Of a stretch of DNA of 64,000 bases, positions 50,324-62,391 are shown piece by piece. This DNA comes from Vitellaria paradoxa (taxonomy: Eukaryota; Streptophyta; Magnoliopsida; Ericales; Sapotaceae), in contig CM034237.1 of the NCBI GenBank assembly GCA_019916065.1, positions 20,047,752-20,111,751 of the forward strand. Direction: 5' to 3'. A model generated the notes under the pieces. The model made no database searches. It was not told where the DNA came from and saw only the letters and a program-made list of their open reading frames with translations. How positions within the stretch are numbered: the first letter of the stretch is position 1; every line of letters starts with the position of its first letter. The position numbers and the translations under genes were made by a program.

Positions 50324-51384
50324 TCAACTCAACGGCTCTTTGCAAGTCTTCTTATTATGAGAGCCCATGCGACCACAACGACCACAACGAATTCTTCGTA
50401 CAAGCTCACCAGTTGATCTAATCCTACGCTTCTTCGGCCTTCCAGCTGGTCTCCGTGTTATTGGAGGTAATATTGAACTATTACAGTCTGCAAACTCTTG
50501 GATTATGTCTGTTGGTATTGGAACAATCACACCTTTATATGCCAATTTGTAATTATCAACATGAAAGTACTCATCAACAAACTCACTCAAAGGTCTGTTA
50601 ATCCTCCCAATAACAGCAAATGCATGAGAGCATGGAAAACCAGAAATTTGCCAACCATAACAAGAACATGTACAATTCACCAAATCAACAGTTGTTGAAG
50701 GATTAGAAAATACTTCATAAATACTATCTGAACACATCTTGATGGTCCATGTTCTACTAGCATCAACAAGTGCATTAAACTTCTCTTCCATTCTTGGACA
50801 TAGAACACCATTCCACTTTGTAGCATCGAGCTTTCTTATGGCAAACCATTCCATTGATTTAACCCTTATCTTGTCAACCAAATGTGCCACTGGCATATTT
50901 CTTGCATCAAGAATCCATGAGTTAAAAGATTCAATGGCATTTGAAGACATCTCACCATACCTTCTACTACAAGAATACGCATTAGTCCAATTTTGCACAG
51001 GCAATCCACTCAAAAAGTTATCCACAATTGCACCCCCTTCCTTCTTCAAAACATCTAACTTCTCCTTAAATGCTGCAACTGTGGGAGCATAAGCACACTG
51101 ACAAAACAAGTTCACAATGTATTCACGGGATCCATTAGATCTGTTACCACGACTAAATTTATCTCTTAAATTGTTCTTCAAATGCTATAGACAGAAACAG
51201 TGATGACATGTAGGAAACTTAATTGGCAAAGATTCCATCAATCCAGGATTTCTATCGGAAATAATTGTAAAATCTTCAGAGGGGTTCAATATCTCACGCA
51301 AATGACCTAGGAACCAAGACCAATTATCGAAATTCTCTGAATCAACAACAGCAAATGCCAATGGGAATAACCCTGCAGATGAAC

Positions 51385-51960
51385 ATAAAAACAGTACCGA
51401 ATTACAAAACAGTACCGCATAATAAAACAGTTCAAAAAAAACAGTACCATTCTTTGTATGGTGTACTTGTGGTCGTTGAATAGCAGATACATTTGGTACT
51501 GTGTTATACGATACTACATCTTATTAAAAACAGTACCACATAATAAAACAGTACCACACAAAAACACTACCATTCTTTGTATTGCTAGATACATTTGGTA
51601 CTGTGTTTATACGATACTACATCTTACTAAAAACAGTACCACATAATAAAACAGTACCGCATAAAAACAGTACCACATAATAAAACAGTACCGCACAAAA
51701 ACAGTACCGCACAAAAACACTACCATTCTTTGTATTGCTAGATACATTTGGTACTGTGTTTATACGATACTACATCTTACTAAAAACAGTACCACATAAT
51801 AAAACAGTACCGCACAAAAACAGTACCGCACAAAAACACTACCATTCTTTGTATTGCTAGATACATTTGGTACTGTGTTTATACGATACTACATCATACT
51901 AAAAACAGTACCACATAATAAAACAGTACCGTATAAAAACAGTACCGCATAAAATTATGA
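51385..51960 (-). repeat. GGTACTGT array forming the transposase intron
   Basis: Almost the whole intron is built from ACAGTACC words (plus strand) spaced by A-rich linkers (AAAAACAGTACCGCAC, ACATAATAAAACAGTACC). It also has a larger block CATTCTTTGTATTGCTAGAT ending in TTTGGTACTGTG, seen with spacings of 102, 153 and 119 bp (51495, 51597, 51750, 51869). Most copies read GGTACTGT in the sense of the transposase. Confidence 0.88.
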
Positions 51961-52783
51961 ACATTAACATACCATTATTCGCATCCTTGCCAGTAGCTGC
52001 CATCAGAATACCCTTGAAACGTGACTTCAAGAAAGTACCATCAATAAAAATGATAGGCCTGCACTATTTGAATCCACGTATACTAGCCCCAAATGATACA
52101 AACAACCGTCTAAACCGGTTTATACCGTCATCCACATCCAACACAATATGACTACCTGGGTTAAGATCCATTGCAGCCTTCACATAACAACTTAAGTGAT
52201 TAAACGAATCAGCATACTCACCATAAATCATGTCTTTAGCTTTCTCTAAAGTACTCCAAGCCTTATCATAGCTAATTTCCATGCCATAGTTGTTTTTAAA
52301 AAATATAATAACGTCGACCGGCGACATTGAAGGTTTTAATGCTACTTGATCAACAATCAACTTACCTAAAGATTTCCTGCTCATCCTCTTAGACCTATCC
52401 CTAATAATTGTCGGACCACAACTGTGAATATTGTTGAATTTCCTTATGTAAAAATTACGATTAACTTTTGATAACGATGCAACAATTGACCACGGACACC
52501 CTTCAGCAAACTTTTTTGCACAAACAACTTCGACTCTATCCTTGTTATTCCTCTCATACAAAAATTCAAAGCCAACCTCTGTAGCATATCGACAAATTGC
52601 ATCACGAAACTCATCAACACCTCCTACGAATTCCTGTCCCACTCTCAATATTAATGGCGACCAATTAGAACACAACAATGGTTTATCCTTACGGCTTGAA
52701 ATTGAACTACGATACACATCAACATCACAGTAATCATCATACGAATCCAGACCAGTACCAACATCACCAATTGGCACAATATT

Positions 52784-52850
52784 AGAAACAGTACCGGAAC
52801 TGCTGGAAACAGTACCGGTACTGTTTTGGATCGGTACTGTGTTCAAACCG
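52784..52850 (-). repeat. GGTACTGT words within transposase coding exon
   Basis: This in-frame stretch contains ACAGTACC at 52786, the 16-bp palindrome at 52809-52824, and GGTACTGT at about 52833. It encodes Thr-Val-Pro and Gly-Thr-Val peptides in the linker between the N-terminal and MuDR domains. Confidence 0.8.
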
Positions 52851-53426
52851 CCGAAAAAAACATCAATCGATATATAACACAAACCAACCATGCGAGCCAA
52901 CATAATCATATTTTGAAAATCAACATCGTTTCTCAGAAAACATGAAGAATGTTCATGGATTGAGTAACTAAATGATACATTTTCCAAATTCAAACTCGAC
53001 CAATTCTCACACACCTTTAACGCAAAATCTGAAAATGACATTTCACAGTTCAAATTGACTACAAAAGTCTCTGTACCAAACTTACATAGCAGCATCAAAT
53101 TCGAAGACATGACTGACCGAAATCGTTCACAGCACAAACTCACCCAAATGCGTAATCCAAATCCGTACGTATTCCTTCGACCGACGTTAATCTCACTGCA
53201 AATCGTGTAATCTGTATCTATTTCTTCATATATAATCCTTTAACAGACTTTTTATCTCACTATATGCTTGTTCACGCGATCTATAAGGAATGAAACAAAA
53301 AACGGAAAACGTGATTCTCGGTTCCATAATTCTCGGCAATTTCATCTCAGTTAATTATAGAAAAAATGGCATTTAAGTCATATTATAAATTATATTTAAA
53401 ATAAACTCGTGGGACCCACTCAAAAG

Positions 53427-53523
53427 TGTGACTTAAATACAAAACTTTCCACATTAATATGACTTAAAAGCAATACTTTTTTTTTTGTATGACTAATATC
53501 TTTAAAAGATTACAAAGTATGAC
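53427..53523 (-). repeat. Right subterminal 30-bp repeats of the MULE
   Basis: Read on the minus strand, GTCATA starts at 53523, 53493 and 53463 (exactly 30 bp apart), then GTCACA at 53432 (31 bp). An inverted copy (AAGTCATA on the plus strand) lies at about 53375. Mirrors the left end. Confidence 0.6.
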
Positions 53524-55640
53524 TTGGATACAATTTTCCGTAGAATATTCCCACACATGGCCCATTTGCAAAAATGTTTGCAAAATAGCCAATTTATAAA
53601 AATCGTTACAAAAGAAAGGTACCCTTAGAATGGGTTGATAAATCTAAGGATGCAAAAAGCCCAGCAAAAGGCCTTGCCGCACCCCATTTGTGCGGTGCCA
53701 AGGGGGCGGGCCCTACTTGCTTTCTTTTATCTTTTGGCCACTCCGCCTTTGCGCTGCCCAACTCTTCGAACCCCGATTCGAAAGTCGATCATACCTGAGA
53801 GACTAATTTCAAATTTTCATTTTTTGGGTAAAAATTCTAATTCATACCGTCTTTATTCTACAGTCTCAAAATACAAAATCAAAGAGGGGTAGCCATAGTT
53901 ACCGCATTTTTCCCAGCTCATCGTATCATTCTAAAATTCATTTTGACCATTACTCATTCCTTCGTGTATTAAATAATTACTCCATAATATTTGTCTTCAT
54001 TTTCGAGAGCATTAGATGGGTCAAAGTTTCAAAATTTAATGTAAATAATTATTTGATAAAAATAACGTTTACGTCCCTAACTTGCACAGAATAACAAATT
54101 GAAAGTTCAGATCAAACCGATTATCATGAAACCAAACATAGACAATTACGAAATTACACTAAATATTTTCACGATGCAAATGGCCAGACCGAATATTCCA
54201 GGGTCATTACAACTTAGGAATGAAAAAAGACTTTTATTGACTAATCGGAAAAACTATACTTATCAGACCACATTTTCCAGGTCAGAAAAATATGAAAAAC
54301 TACAAGAACTTCCAGAACATGTCCAAGAACATGAAAAGATTTAGGATAGGTAATTGACCCTTCTGGAGATCATACGTTATTATAGTCTCAAAATAGCTGC
54401 TATTGAGAAAAGTGGAATATTGGTTGAGGTTTCAAACACAAAAACACCTCAAATTTCATAGCGACGTCAAAGACATATTTCCTGGGATAACAATCCAGTT
54501 GGGTTGGATACTTGGATCAAATTAATTTCTGAGAAATGTCATGAAATATGTGCCCAAAAATGTTAGTATCAACACATAAGCTGACAAAAACTCCAGAGGC
54601 CCATCAAGGCAAACAATCGAATACCTTATGTGTAGAAAGGGTAATTTGGATCACTATTTACATGTTCACAAAGGTTAATTGAAGAAAAACGGCGGGCCTA
54701 TCACCGGATCAGTCCATTCTAAGCACTAATTTTTGGATAATCATAATTAGATGATGGGAAACTTAATTTTGATCTAATTTTGACTAAATTAATCTTAAAA
54801 ATCCTAAATTTCATTTTTGACAGTTGAAGGATGTCCTAGTGCTCCTGAAACCCTCCCAAAACTTCAATTTATGCCCTAAGGTTACCCCAAACATATCTCG
54901 AGCATCATAGAACTTGACCCGATCATCGTACTATTGACACAACTGGCCAAAAAGAACTAAAATAACCCATGCCGAATAAGAAGGGTGCATCTAGCGTGGT
55001 CCCCAAACTTCTTCGCATTATTTGGTTTTGGGGAAAATTTTTACAAATCATGTCTTTCAGGGATTTTTTTTGGAAAATACATGTCTTCAAGTGTTCAAGT
55101 CTCTGAGCATCCAATCTTCAAGTGTTCAAGCATCCAAATAGTCCTAAAGCATTCTTCCATCAAAGTTCTATTTCAGTATAATTCCTAATTCATTTCAGTT
55201 ATTTAATTCCTTTATTTGCTTAATTAGGATAGGATCCCCAAATATATGATTAGGATTATACCATACAAGGACATCATATGGCATGCTATTTCATGCTATG
55301 TATCATGTCTTGGCATACCTCGACATGCCTTGGCATGTTAGACGCACTATGATACATGTGAACACACACTCACTTGGACTGATGCAACCTTAGAAGTCAA
55401 AACACTTACATATATCCAAAGTATTCATTTGATCGAATAACACTCTTTAGATCGGGAATAACTTAGGAATGGCAAAGCCGATCACTTTTGAGTCATGACT
55501 CTCATCGATGCACCTAACATACATCCTATACTTTTATGCATATATGATAATAATGAATGCTAGGATATAAATTGTCATTACATTCAACATGCACATAACA
55601 TATCTTAACTTATAGATTGCATTGGTCACACTACTCTACC
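53524..55640. other. Intergenic DNA, probably old repeats
   Basis: A short GC-richer patch (53640-53790), then AT-rich sequence. Near 55260-55370 there are nested inverted words (GGCATG/CATGCC), as often seen in LTRs. No supported gene: the short ORFs here have no domain-like features. Confidence 0.5.
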
Positions 55641-57300
55641 AGTAAGCCTATGTCATATAGACTTGATTATTGTAATTAGGAGCTATGCTCCCCCCACATA
55701 GCAAAGCTCCCCCTAGAAATAAGTATGAGGCACTGACTCAATCTCCAAGCACAAGGCAGTGATAAATCACAGAGCTAAGCTCTTTCTCTAGAGTTAAGTA
55801 TGAGGTATTGACTCGATCACCAAGCGTGAGGCAATGATCAATCATAACTAAGCTGTCCCTAAGTGTGAGGTATTTATTCAATTTTCAGGCGCAAGGAATT
55901 GATTAATCACAGAGCTAAGCTCTCCTTAGAGTTAAGTGTAAGGCACTAACTAGATCTCTAAGCACGAGGAGCTAATCAATCACAAACCTAAGCTCTCTCT
56001 AGAATTAAGTGTGAGGCACTGACTCAATCTGTAAGCTCGAGGCACTGATCAATCACAGAGCTAAGCTCTTCTTAGATTTAAGTGTAAGACACTGTCTTAC
56101 ACACCTAAAACCAAAAACTAGGCTCCTATATTAAGTCAAGTGCGAGGGATTGACTCCTTTACTTATCTAGGAGACAGGCTCCCACACATTGGACTAATAC
56201 GAGGCATTAACCCCCTTTAATCATGCACTACACCTTAGAATTCCCACTAAGGCCGATTATGATGCCTAAGGCCAATAGGATGCCATTCATAGCGTTCTGG
56301 TATCATATACATATAGTTAGTTCATTACCCTCTACCTAAGATAGTATTCATACATAACCATGGTTTGGACCACCGTACTTCTAAAATATATCGACTTGAT
56401 CCCTTTCTAGAGTATGTAGGTATCTTAGGTCCAATTAAACACTATTTTCACCAAATTAGGCGATCGCAGATGCACACCCTCGCAATTGAGGGTTCCACAA
56501 CTCCAAGCCTTTGCCGTGACAATAGTGACATGCTAGAACATGTTTATATGTTATTTGTGCATAGTAAGTGCATGTAGATATCATACTTACTCTCCTACAG
56601 GTGTTGTTGCTGGTTTTTAGGCAAAGTTACCTACTGGACCTACTAATTAGAAGATTTAGATTTCCTCATTTCTTCTATTGTGATCCTTTGATCACTTATT
56701 TATTTAACTACTATTTTTGGTACATCAGGTGTGTGGACATGATGTTTTATGAATACATTATTTTTTGGTCCTCTTTGTCAAGACTAGTTATATATATTAT
56801 TTAGTTATTTTTATTGAGTTGTATCAGGCTGAGTTAAGCTTGATTATTTTATTTTAGAGTATTATGCCTAGCTAGAAGCTGTGGCTAGTGTATGTGTTTA
56901 AATTTTTAATTATGTTTATTTATATTTTGTTTCAAGCTATTATATAGCTCTGATTGGGTAGGGTATATATATTTGTATGGCATGTATGCTTATAACATAA
57001 CTCACGTCGTTGAGTCATAGGATTTAGGACATGACATTTTTTTACTTCTATACTTAACCAAGAACACATCGTCATAGAAGACTAATCTTAAAGGATCATG
57101 AATTTGGTTCATGGTGCATGCTTCATTCATTTGGTATAGGTGAATCATTTGGAGCGTGAGCAAGTCTTCCATCTAATATAATCGAGGTCGGCTATGAATT
57201 ATCATAAAGGAGTCTTACTAATCAAAATTATATAGTGGACGAATTTTAGTCCTTCATGCTAAAGCCTAGGGTTTTCCCTACCATTCTTATATATATATAT
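55641..57300. repeat. Dispersed repeat, copy 2 (partner at 18840-20370)
   Basis: Same order of features as copy 1: tandem 60-75 bp units with GATCAATCA and AGAGCTAAGCTCT, then GTTCTGGTATCATATACATA, ATCATACTTACTCTCCTACAGG and the end GGTTTTCCCTACCAT. It has one or two more tandem units than copy 1. An (AT)n run follows near 57285. Confidence 0.7.
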
Positions 57301-57339
57301 ATATATATTTTGTTAAATCTTTATACATTACTTGTCAAA

Positions 57340-59890
57340 AAGAGAGACTTGAATGCCATACACATCCCTAAGAATGTTGAAGGGGTGACCCTTGATAAGT
57401 AGGGATATATTGTTTTTAGACTAGGCTTTGCTTCATTGCTAATTTTTTTTCCTAAATTTCTCTAAATGTTTGTATAATAATTTTTGTTTTAAAAAAAAAT
57501 TAGAGTGAGAGAATAGAAATTCCTGTGGCTAGGTTAAAATTTTTTGTTGTGTTGTCATTTTTTTTATGATTTTTTGTGTTAAACAAAAAAAAATCAGATT
57601 TTTTTTCCAGTGTTGCTCACAGGTTGGGCGCTTGGAATGCGATCCATCGTGGTAGGTTGGTTGCTGAATCTTGAATGGTGCTTTGGAGTATATGTTGGCT
57701 GACACTTTGAATATATGTGATGTGTTTATTTTTTGTCTTTTACTTGAAAAAAAAAAAAAAAAAAACATGAAAATGTGTGTTAACAGTGATGGTTTCAAAC
57801 TTTGATTTCAAGTGCATTGTTTTTTGTCTTTTAGTTAAAAGTAATAAAATTTTAAGTGAGGGGTTAATTTTTTTAAAGGATTAATTTTTTTCAGTAATTT
57901 TTTTATTCTTGAAAGTCCTCGGATATTTTTTTGCGCTCATCCTTAACTAGACTTGATAAAAATTAAGAAAGACAGAAGTCCACAATTTGTTAATCAGATA
58001 TTTTATAAATTCTATCTTTGTAAATGTATTTCAATAATTCAGTCAAACTTATTGTAATGAATCAAAAAATTTGTACTTCCATTTAAATTGAAAAGAAGCG
58101 TTTTGATGAATTTTAACATAATTTTGATGTGTTTCCTTAAACACTTGACTAATTTTATATATATCTCTCCATGTTCTTATCTATGGATCTTAAATTAGTG
58201 TTTGATGCGTTTAAAAATGCTGAGGAGCAATTAAAAAAATTATATATTGTCCTAAAAAGGGCTATCGATGAGACCAGTGAGAAACACTTTAATGACTCGT
58301 TGATTGTTAAGAGAATAGTTATCTATCTATAAATGTGTGAAAACCACCAAAACCTTGAAAGGGATATACACCAAAAAAATATATATATACATATATGGTT
58401 GGATAAAAAAAAAAAAAAAAAAAAGAAGAAGAAGAAGAAGAAGAAGATTTTGTTTTCGATTCATTTGGTGCATCAAATTTAGTTTCTTGATCTTGTGATT
58501 TGTTTAAGGGAGAGCATATATGTTTAAATAGTTATAATCTCACACGCGTTCAAGCAGTTTCTTTTGATCATATGACTTAATTCATCTCATGACGCATTAT
58601 TAAAAATTTATTTGAAAAAATAAATTTTTGTTCATTTAAATTTATACTAATTGAAGGATTGATTTACATGTTTGAATATGGGAGAATTAAAATCTCTTTG
58701 ATAGATTTATTGTGTATTTTCTATTTGACATAATTTTTGCCAAGTATTTAAAAAAAAAAAAAACACAAAATAGCCTATGGAGGATTTTTCCAAAGTATCT
58801 CACATGATGCAGGAGCTAATGGTGGGTATGATTATTATTATATTTTTTATGCTATGATTTTGTTCAATTTCCTTAATCTTGTCAATTCTTTAACAAAAAA
58901 GAGGAGTGGAATAAGAATTTTTTTATGGAACATTGGTCTGTATTTTTTTTTTTTTTTTGGCACCAGTTGAACTACTGGCAGTGGAATTAATGCATATAAT
59001 TAATGAGTTAGACCATTTTATTGCTATTTAGTATTTTTAATTGTTTGTTTAAATGTGCAGGTTTTAAATTGAAATTTAATTTAGTTTTGTTACGAAACTG
59101 CCAAGGAGGAAACTATAAAGTTAAATTTATGGGAAATATAAACAAAATAAATTAAATTTGGAATTAGAGTGATTTCCTAATTTGAAGAGGAAAAGAATTC
59201 CTAAATATGAAAAAGAATGCAGCAAAAGAAGTCCAAATATGGATGAATTGTACAAGTTTCCTAATCTTAAAGAGTTCCAGCAACACTTGAAGAATTTCCT
59301 AACAAAGATTCTGATTATTATGAAGATTTTGTTTTCGCTTTGGAAAATTTATTTATATATTCGAGTCTTAGTTGGAATAGGACTTTATAAGTCTATATAT
59401 ATGCATCCAAACTTAATATACAAATAACAATTGAAGGGGTATACATAGAGTCTTGTGAGAGAGAGAATTTTTCCTTGTGAGTTTATAAGTCTTTCTCTTA
59501 TTTTTCTTTACTCTTTGTTAAATCTATTTACTTTCTAAGGAGTTGGAAAGCTTATTTTCACTTGATTTAGGTGTGTCGAAAATTCGAGCAAGTACTTGAA
59601 AGAAGTCGTGCGAGGAGTCATAGAGTTTTCGAGGAGTACTTGTAACCTGAATTATATAGTGGAAATTGTTTTGAGGTTTTTTTCCTAGATAAAGTTTTCC
59701 TCGTTATTTGATGGTGACTTTGTATTTTATTTTTATTGTGTGGATTGGGGGTGATTCAAAAATTTCATCTTATTTTTAATTATGAAATTTAAGAATTAAA
59801 TTTCTAAAGATTTCTGCTACGAGGATCGTAAAGAATCGACTCCGCAATCAAATGAGTGTGGTAGCTTGCTTGTATATATTGAGAAAGTGA
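57340..59890. repeat. Dispersed repeat family 2, copy 2
   Basis: Matches copy 1 (27861-30906) block by block, but without the foldback. Contains an A(n)(GAA)n tract at about 58407-58447 and several homopolymer runs. The ORF at 59182-59427 lies in the repeat and has no conserved feature. Confidence 0.65.
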
Positions 59891-60164
59891 ATTTTAATAG
59901 CATTACAAATAATGATATTATTCATCATTTTCAAACGATAAAAAGTCACAGGGCCACTTGTAAAGATACTTTATTTTGAAAATTTATAACTTCTATCCTT
60001 GGTTCTTATTTAAAAGTTTGTAATGTTTATGTTTACGTCATTTTTTAATTTTTCCTCCACTCAACAAAATTCTTAGATCTGCCCTTGTTCCAAGAAGTTT
60101 ACCCCAGACTTCACAAGGTTACTATACCTGATGAATCCTTCAAAGTTGGGAAACAATAAGAAAT

Positions 60165-60340
60165 TTGCATGGTGTTCACACCCTAATAATGTTGTAGGGG
60201 TAAGTCTTGTAGGTTAGAGTTGAAATATTTTTCATAAACTAGGGATTATGCTTATATTTTTATCCTAGTTCTATGTAATCATACAAGTTAGATTTCATTA
60301 TGCTTTCCATCATTAGTTTTGGTTGTTATGTTTTCCTTAT
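60165..60340. repeat. Dispersed repeat family 2, start fragment, copy 3
   Basis: About 175 bp resembling the first part of copies 1 and 2 (CACACCCTAATAATGTTGTA, TTTTTCATAAACTAG, ATCCTAGTTCTATG). The match is lost afterwards. Confidence 0.55.
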
Positions 60341-62232
60341 TAAAAAAATAAACAAAACAAAATTTAGAGGAAAAGCAAAAATATTCTTGTGAATTTTTAT
60401 ACATAAGTGATGCATGTTGATTTTTGCATATTTTATGCACTTACTTATACCAGTAGAACATGAATAATAACTTGATCACAGCAATTCATAACGTGGAATA
60501 CATACTTTAATTATGATTAATCTATTGTTGTTCTTTGCCGTTGTTATGATATGCTTTTTATTTCGGTTTTACACTAGTTGAGTCTAGCATAGCTTTGTAA
60601 TCTTGCTATCTTTATGATGCTTGATTTTATTTTGTACATGGACCACTAGTTCCTTTTAGCATTTTTCAAGTAGATTTTCGTGAAATGGGATATCGATAAA
60701 ATAAAACGAAGTCCTCCATTACAATGTTAGTTATCAAAATTACTACCATTTTGGGTAGTCACGTGATGGGCAAAAAAAGCTACCTATCTATGAGTAAGTA
60801 AAAGCCAACAAGTTTGGTAAGAATTTTGCGTATTGTAAAATTTAAAAATAACCTGAATACAAGCTTAGAAGTGGAAATCTATCTTAATTAAAATATTTTT
60901 GGAGGATAGCTGAAAATTACAAAAATTAGTAGAATCAGTTGGAAAGTAAATAATTTTGATTTTGTCTCAATCGCAAGTCAATGATCATGGAGAGTATATG
61001 TGATTTGCATTAGAGTTTGGTGGTGTGAATTCATTGCGTGCATGTTAAATGACACTTATTTCACACGTTTTTGTATTTTTCATTTCTATGCCTTAGAACA
61101 GATCATGACATGAAAGTTTTAAAGCGTTGAATTCCTTGATTTATAACATGTAGCGTGTGAGAATGCTTAATATTAAGTTCTTGAGTTGTACTTTCGATCA
61201 GAGCACGCGTAAAGATAGACTAAGGCCCTTGATGTAAAACTTCACATTCAATTCTGAGTTTTAATCTTTGCATTTTGTATGCATGCTTTCTTATGTTGGT
61301 GTGAGTTGCATACCATTTCTCATTTCGCTCGTGTGTTCATTGCCTCCCGTTGTTCATTTCTTAATTGTCTTACTTTAAAAATTTGTCAATTTAACGTCAA
61401 AGAGAAGGAGAATAATGTGTTGTGTGATTGATGTCGGACACTTTGGGGTTAATAGCATAATTTGGCTTTATTTCAATCAAGGGGCAGTGATATCGGGAAA
61501 AAAACACAGAAGGATTGGAAAGATGAAACTCCAGTTTGTCATTGTTTCCTAGTCTTGGAATGGAAATAGAATGCATGTGGGGGTGGGACCCAAGCATGAC
61601 TATTTTGTTCATCAACCGTTGATGAAGACTTGAAGTCAAGCAGTGTGGAAATATATATAACGTGTTAATTGGGTTCAGCAAATTCACTTGAGAAACAGAA
61701 GCAGACCGCTGCTTGATAGGTCAGTGTGTGTTTTTGCAGAACAGAAAAAATAAAAAAAAAAATAAAAATTGACGAAGTGTTCTACTCGCTGGCTGAAAGT
61801 TGATTTGACTGAGTGGTGGTTAAAATTTTAAGAAATTTTTATTTTAGAAAATTGTGCTTTTTGCATTTGAAATGATAACAAGTCAGATAAAATGAGATAA
61901 AGTGAGATAATTTGTGAATTTGTAGTTTGTATAAAAAAATAAAAAGTAAATAAATTTTTAAAATTTTTCAGTTATTTTTAATAAACTAAACGCACTCAAA
62001 ATTTGCGTGTTTATCTAAAGGGCCTTCTTGATCTAGAATTTTTGTATAGAAAGAAAATTTAGGAGCACTCATGGAGCTTGAAAAAAAAAAAAAAAAAGAA
62101 ATGTTTCTCTCTTAGCCACAGTCGTCTAATCTGCCAAACGCTTTTGTGAAAAGCATTCGAAGGCATGTGTGCTCATCACCATGCGTCAAGTGATTTTCTT
62201 GAAACGTTGTGAAAATTGAGAATACTTTATTG
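60341..62232. other. Intergenic DNA, nothing recognised
   Basis: AT-rich, with no supported gene. The 61.4-61.7 kb part is somewhat LTR-like in texture, but I find no termini or second copy in the window. Confidence 0.45.
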
Positions 62233-62391
62233 GGCTGTTTGGTTGGCTAATTTTGGTTAAAAAGTATAATAAAAATGAAAAGATGTGACATAAAAATGAT
62301 AAATATTAAAATTTAATTAAAAAATATAAAAAATAATTAAAATTTAATAATTTTTAATTTTTTTTTTTTTGTTGGTCAAACAGCCTCATTA
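62233..62391. mobile_element. Small MITE
   Basis: About 155 bp with inverted ends GGCTGTTTGGTTGGC and (complement of the right end) GGCTGTTTGACCAAC around an AT-rich centre. It fits a short non-autonomous DNA element. The target duplication is not clear. Confidence 0.6.

Larger units (their letters stand above)
50324..53110 (-). pseudogene. MURA-like Mutator transposase of the MULE, with two stops
   Basis: Transposase read from 53110 to 50324 in two exons (53110-51973 and 51372-50324), together 2187 nt, a 728-residue frame. In order: an N-terminal PB1-like region, a variable linker, a MuDR DNA-binding domain (VGQEFVGGVDEFRDAI to the Cys/His pattern CPWSIV...HSCG), the DDE core (IDGTFLKS; IISDRN; MSSNAIESFNSW), a SWIM zinc finger (CTCSCYGWQISGFPCSHA) and a C-terminal CCHC knuckle (CGRCGRMGSHNKKTC). 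In-frame TAGs lie at 52064-52066 (after SIRGFK) and 51185-51187 (before HLKNN); I see no frameshift. ATG at 53108-53110 is the first in frame. Three exact GGTACTGT/ACAGTACC words and near-copies lie in the linker-coding part. The intron is a GGTACTGT array. Confidence 0.88.
43921..53523. mobile_element. Mutator-like element with Ulp1-like protease gene (Kaonashi-type MULE)
   Basis: An element of about 9.6 kb containing a MURA-like transposase (minus strand) and an Ulp1/C48 protease-like gene (plus strand) in convergent order, the gene pair known from Kaonashi-type plant MULEs. Both ends carry the word GTCATA pointing inward at 30-bp spacing: 43921, 43951, 43981 on the left; 53523, 53493, 53463 and a GTCACA at 53432 on the right (minus strand). 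The ends given are the outermost such words. True termini may lie up to about 30 bp further out, and I could not find a 9-bp target duplication. The whole interior is filled with the 8-bp word GGTACTGT/ACAGTACC. Both genes contain in-frame stops, so this copy is probably not autonomous. Confidence 0.8.

Noticed and set aside
51385..51960. CRISPR-like array
   Set aside because: The repeat is 8 bp with irregular A-rich spacers, in a plant intron; there is no cas gene and no constant spacer size.
59182..59427. 81-aa ORF rich in Lys/Ile
   Set aside because: It lies in dispersed repeat family 2, is not kept in the other copy, and has no recognisable feature.
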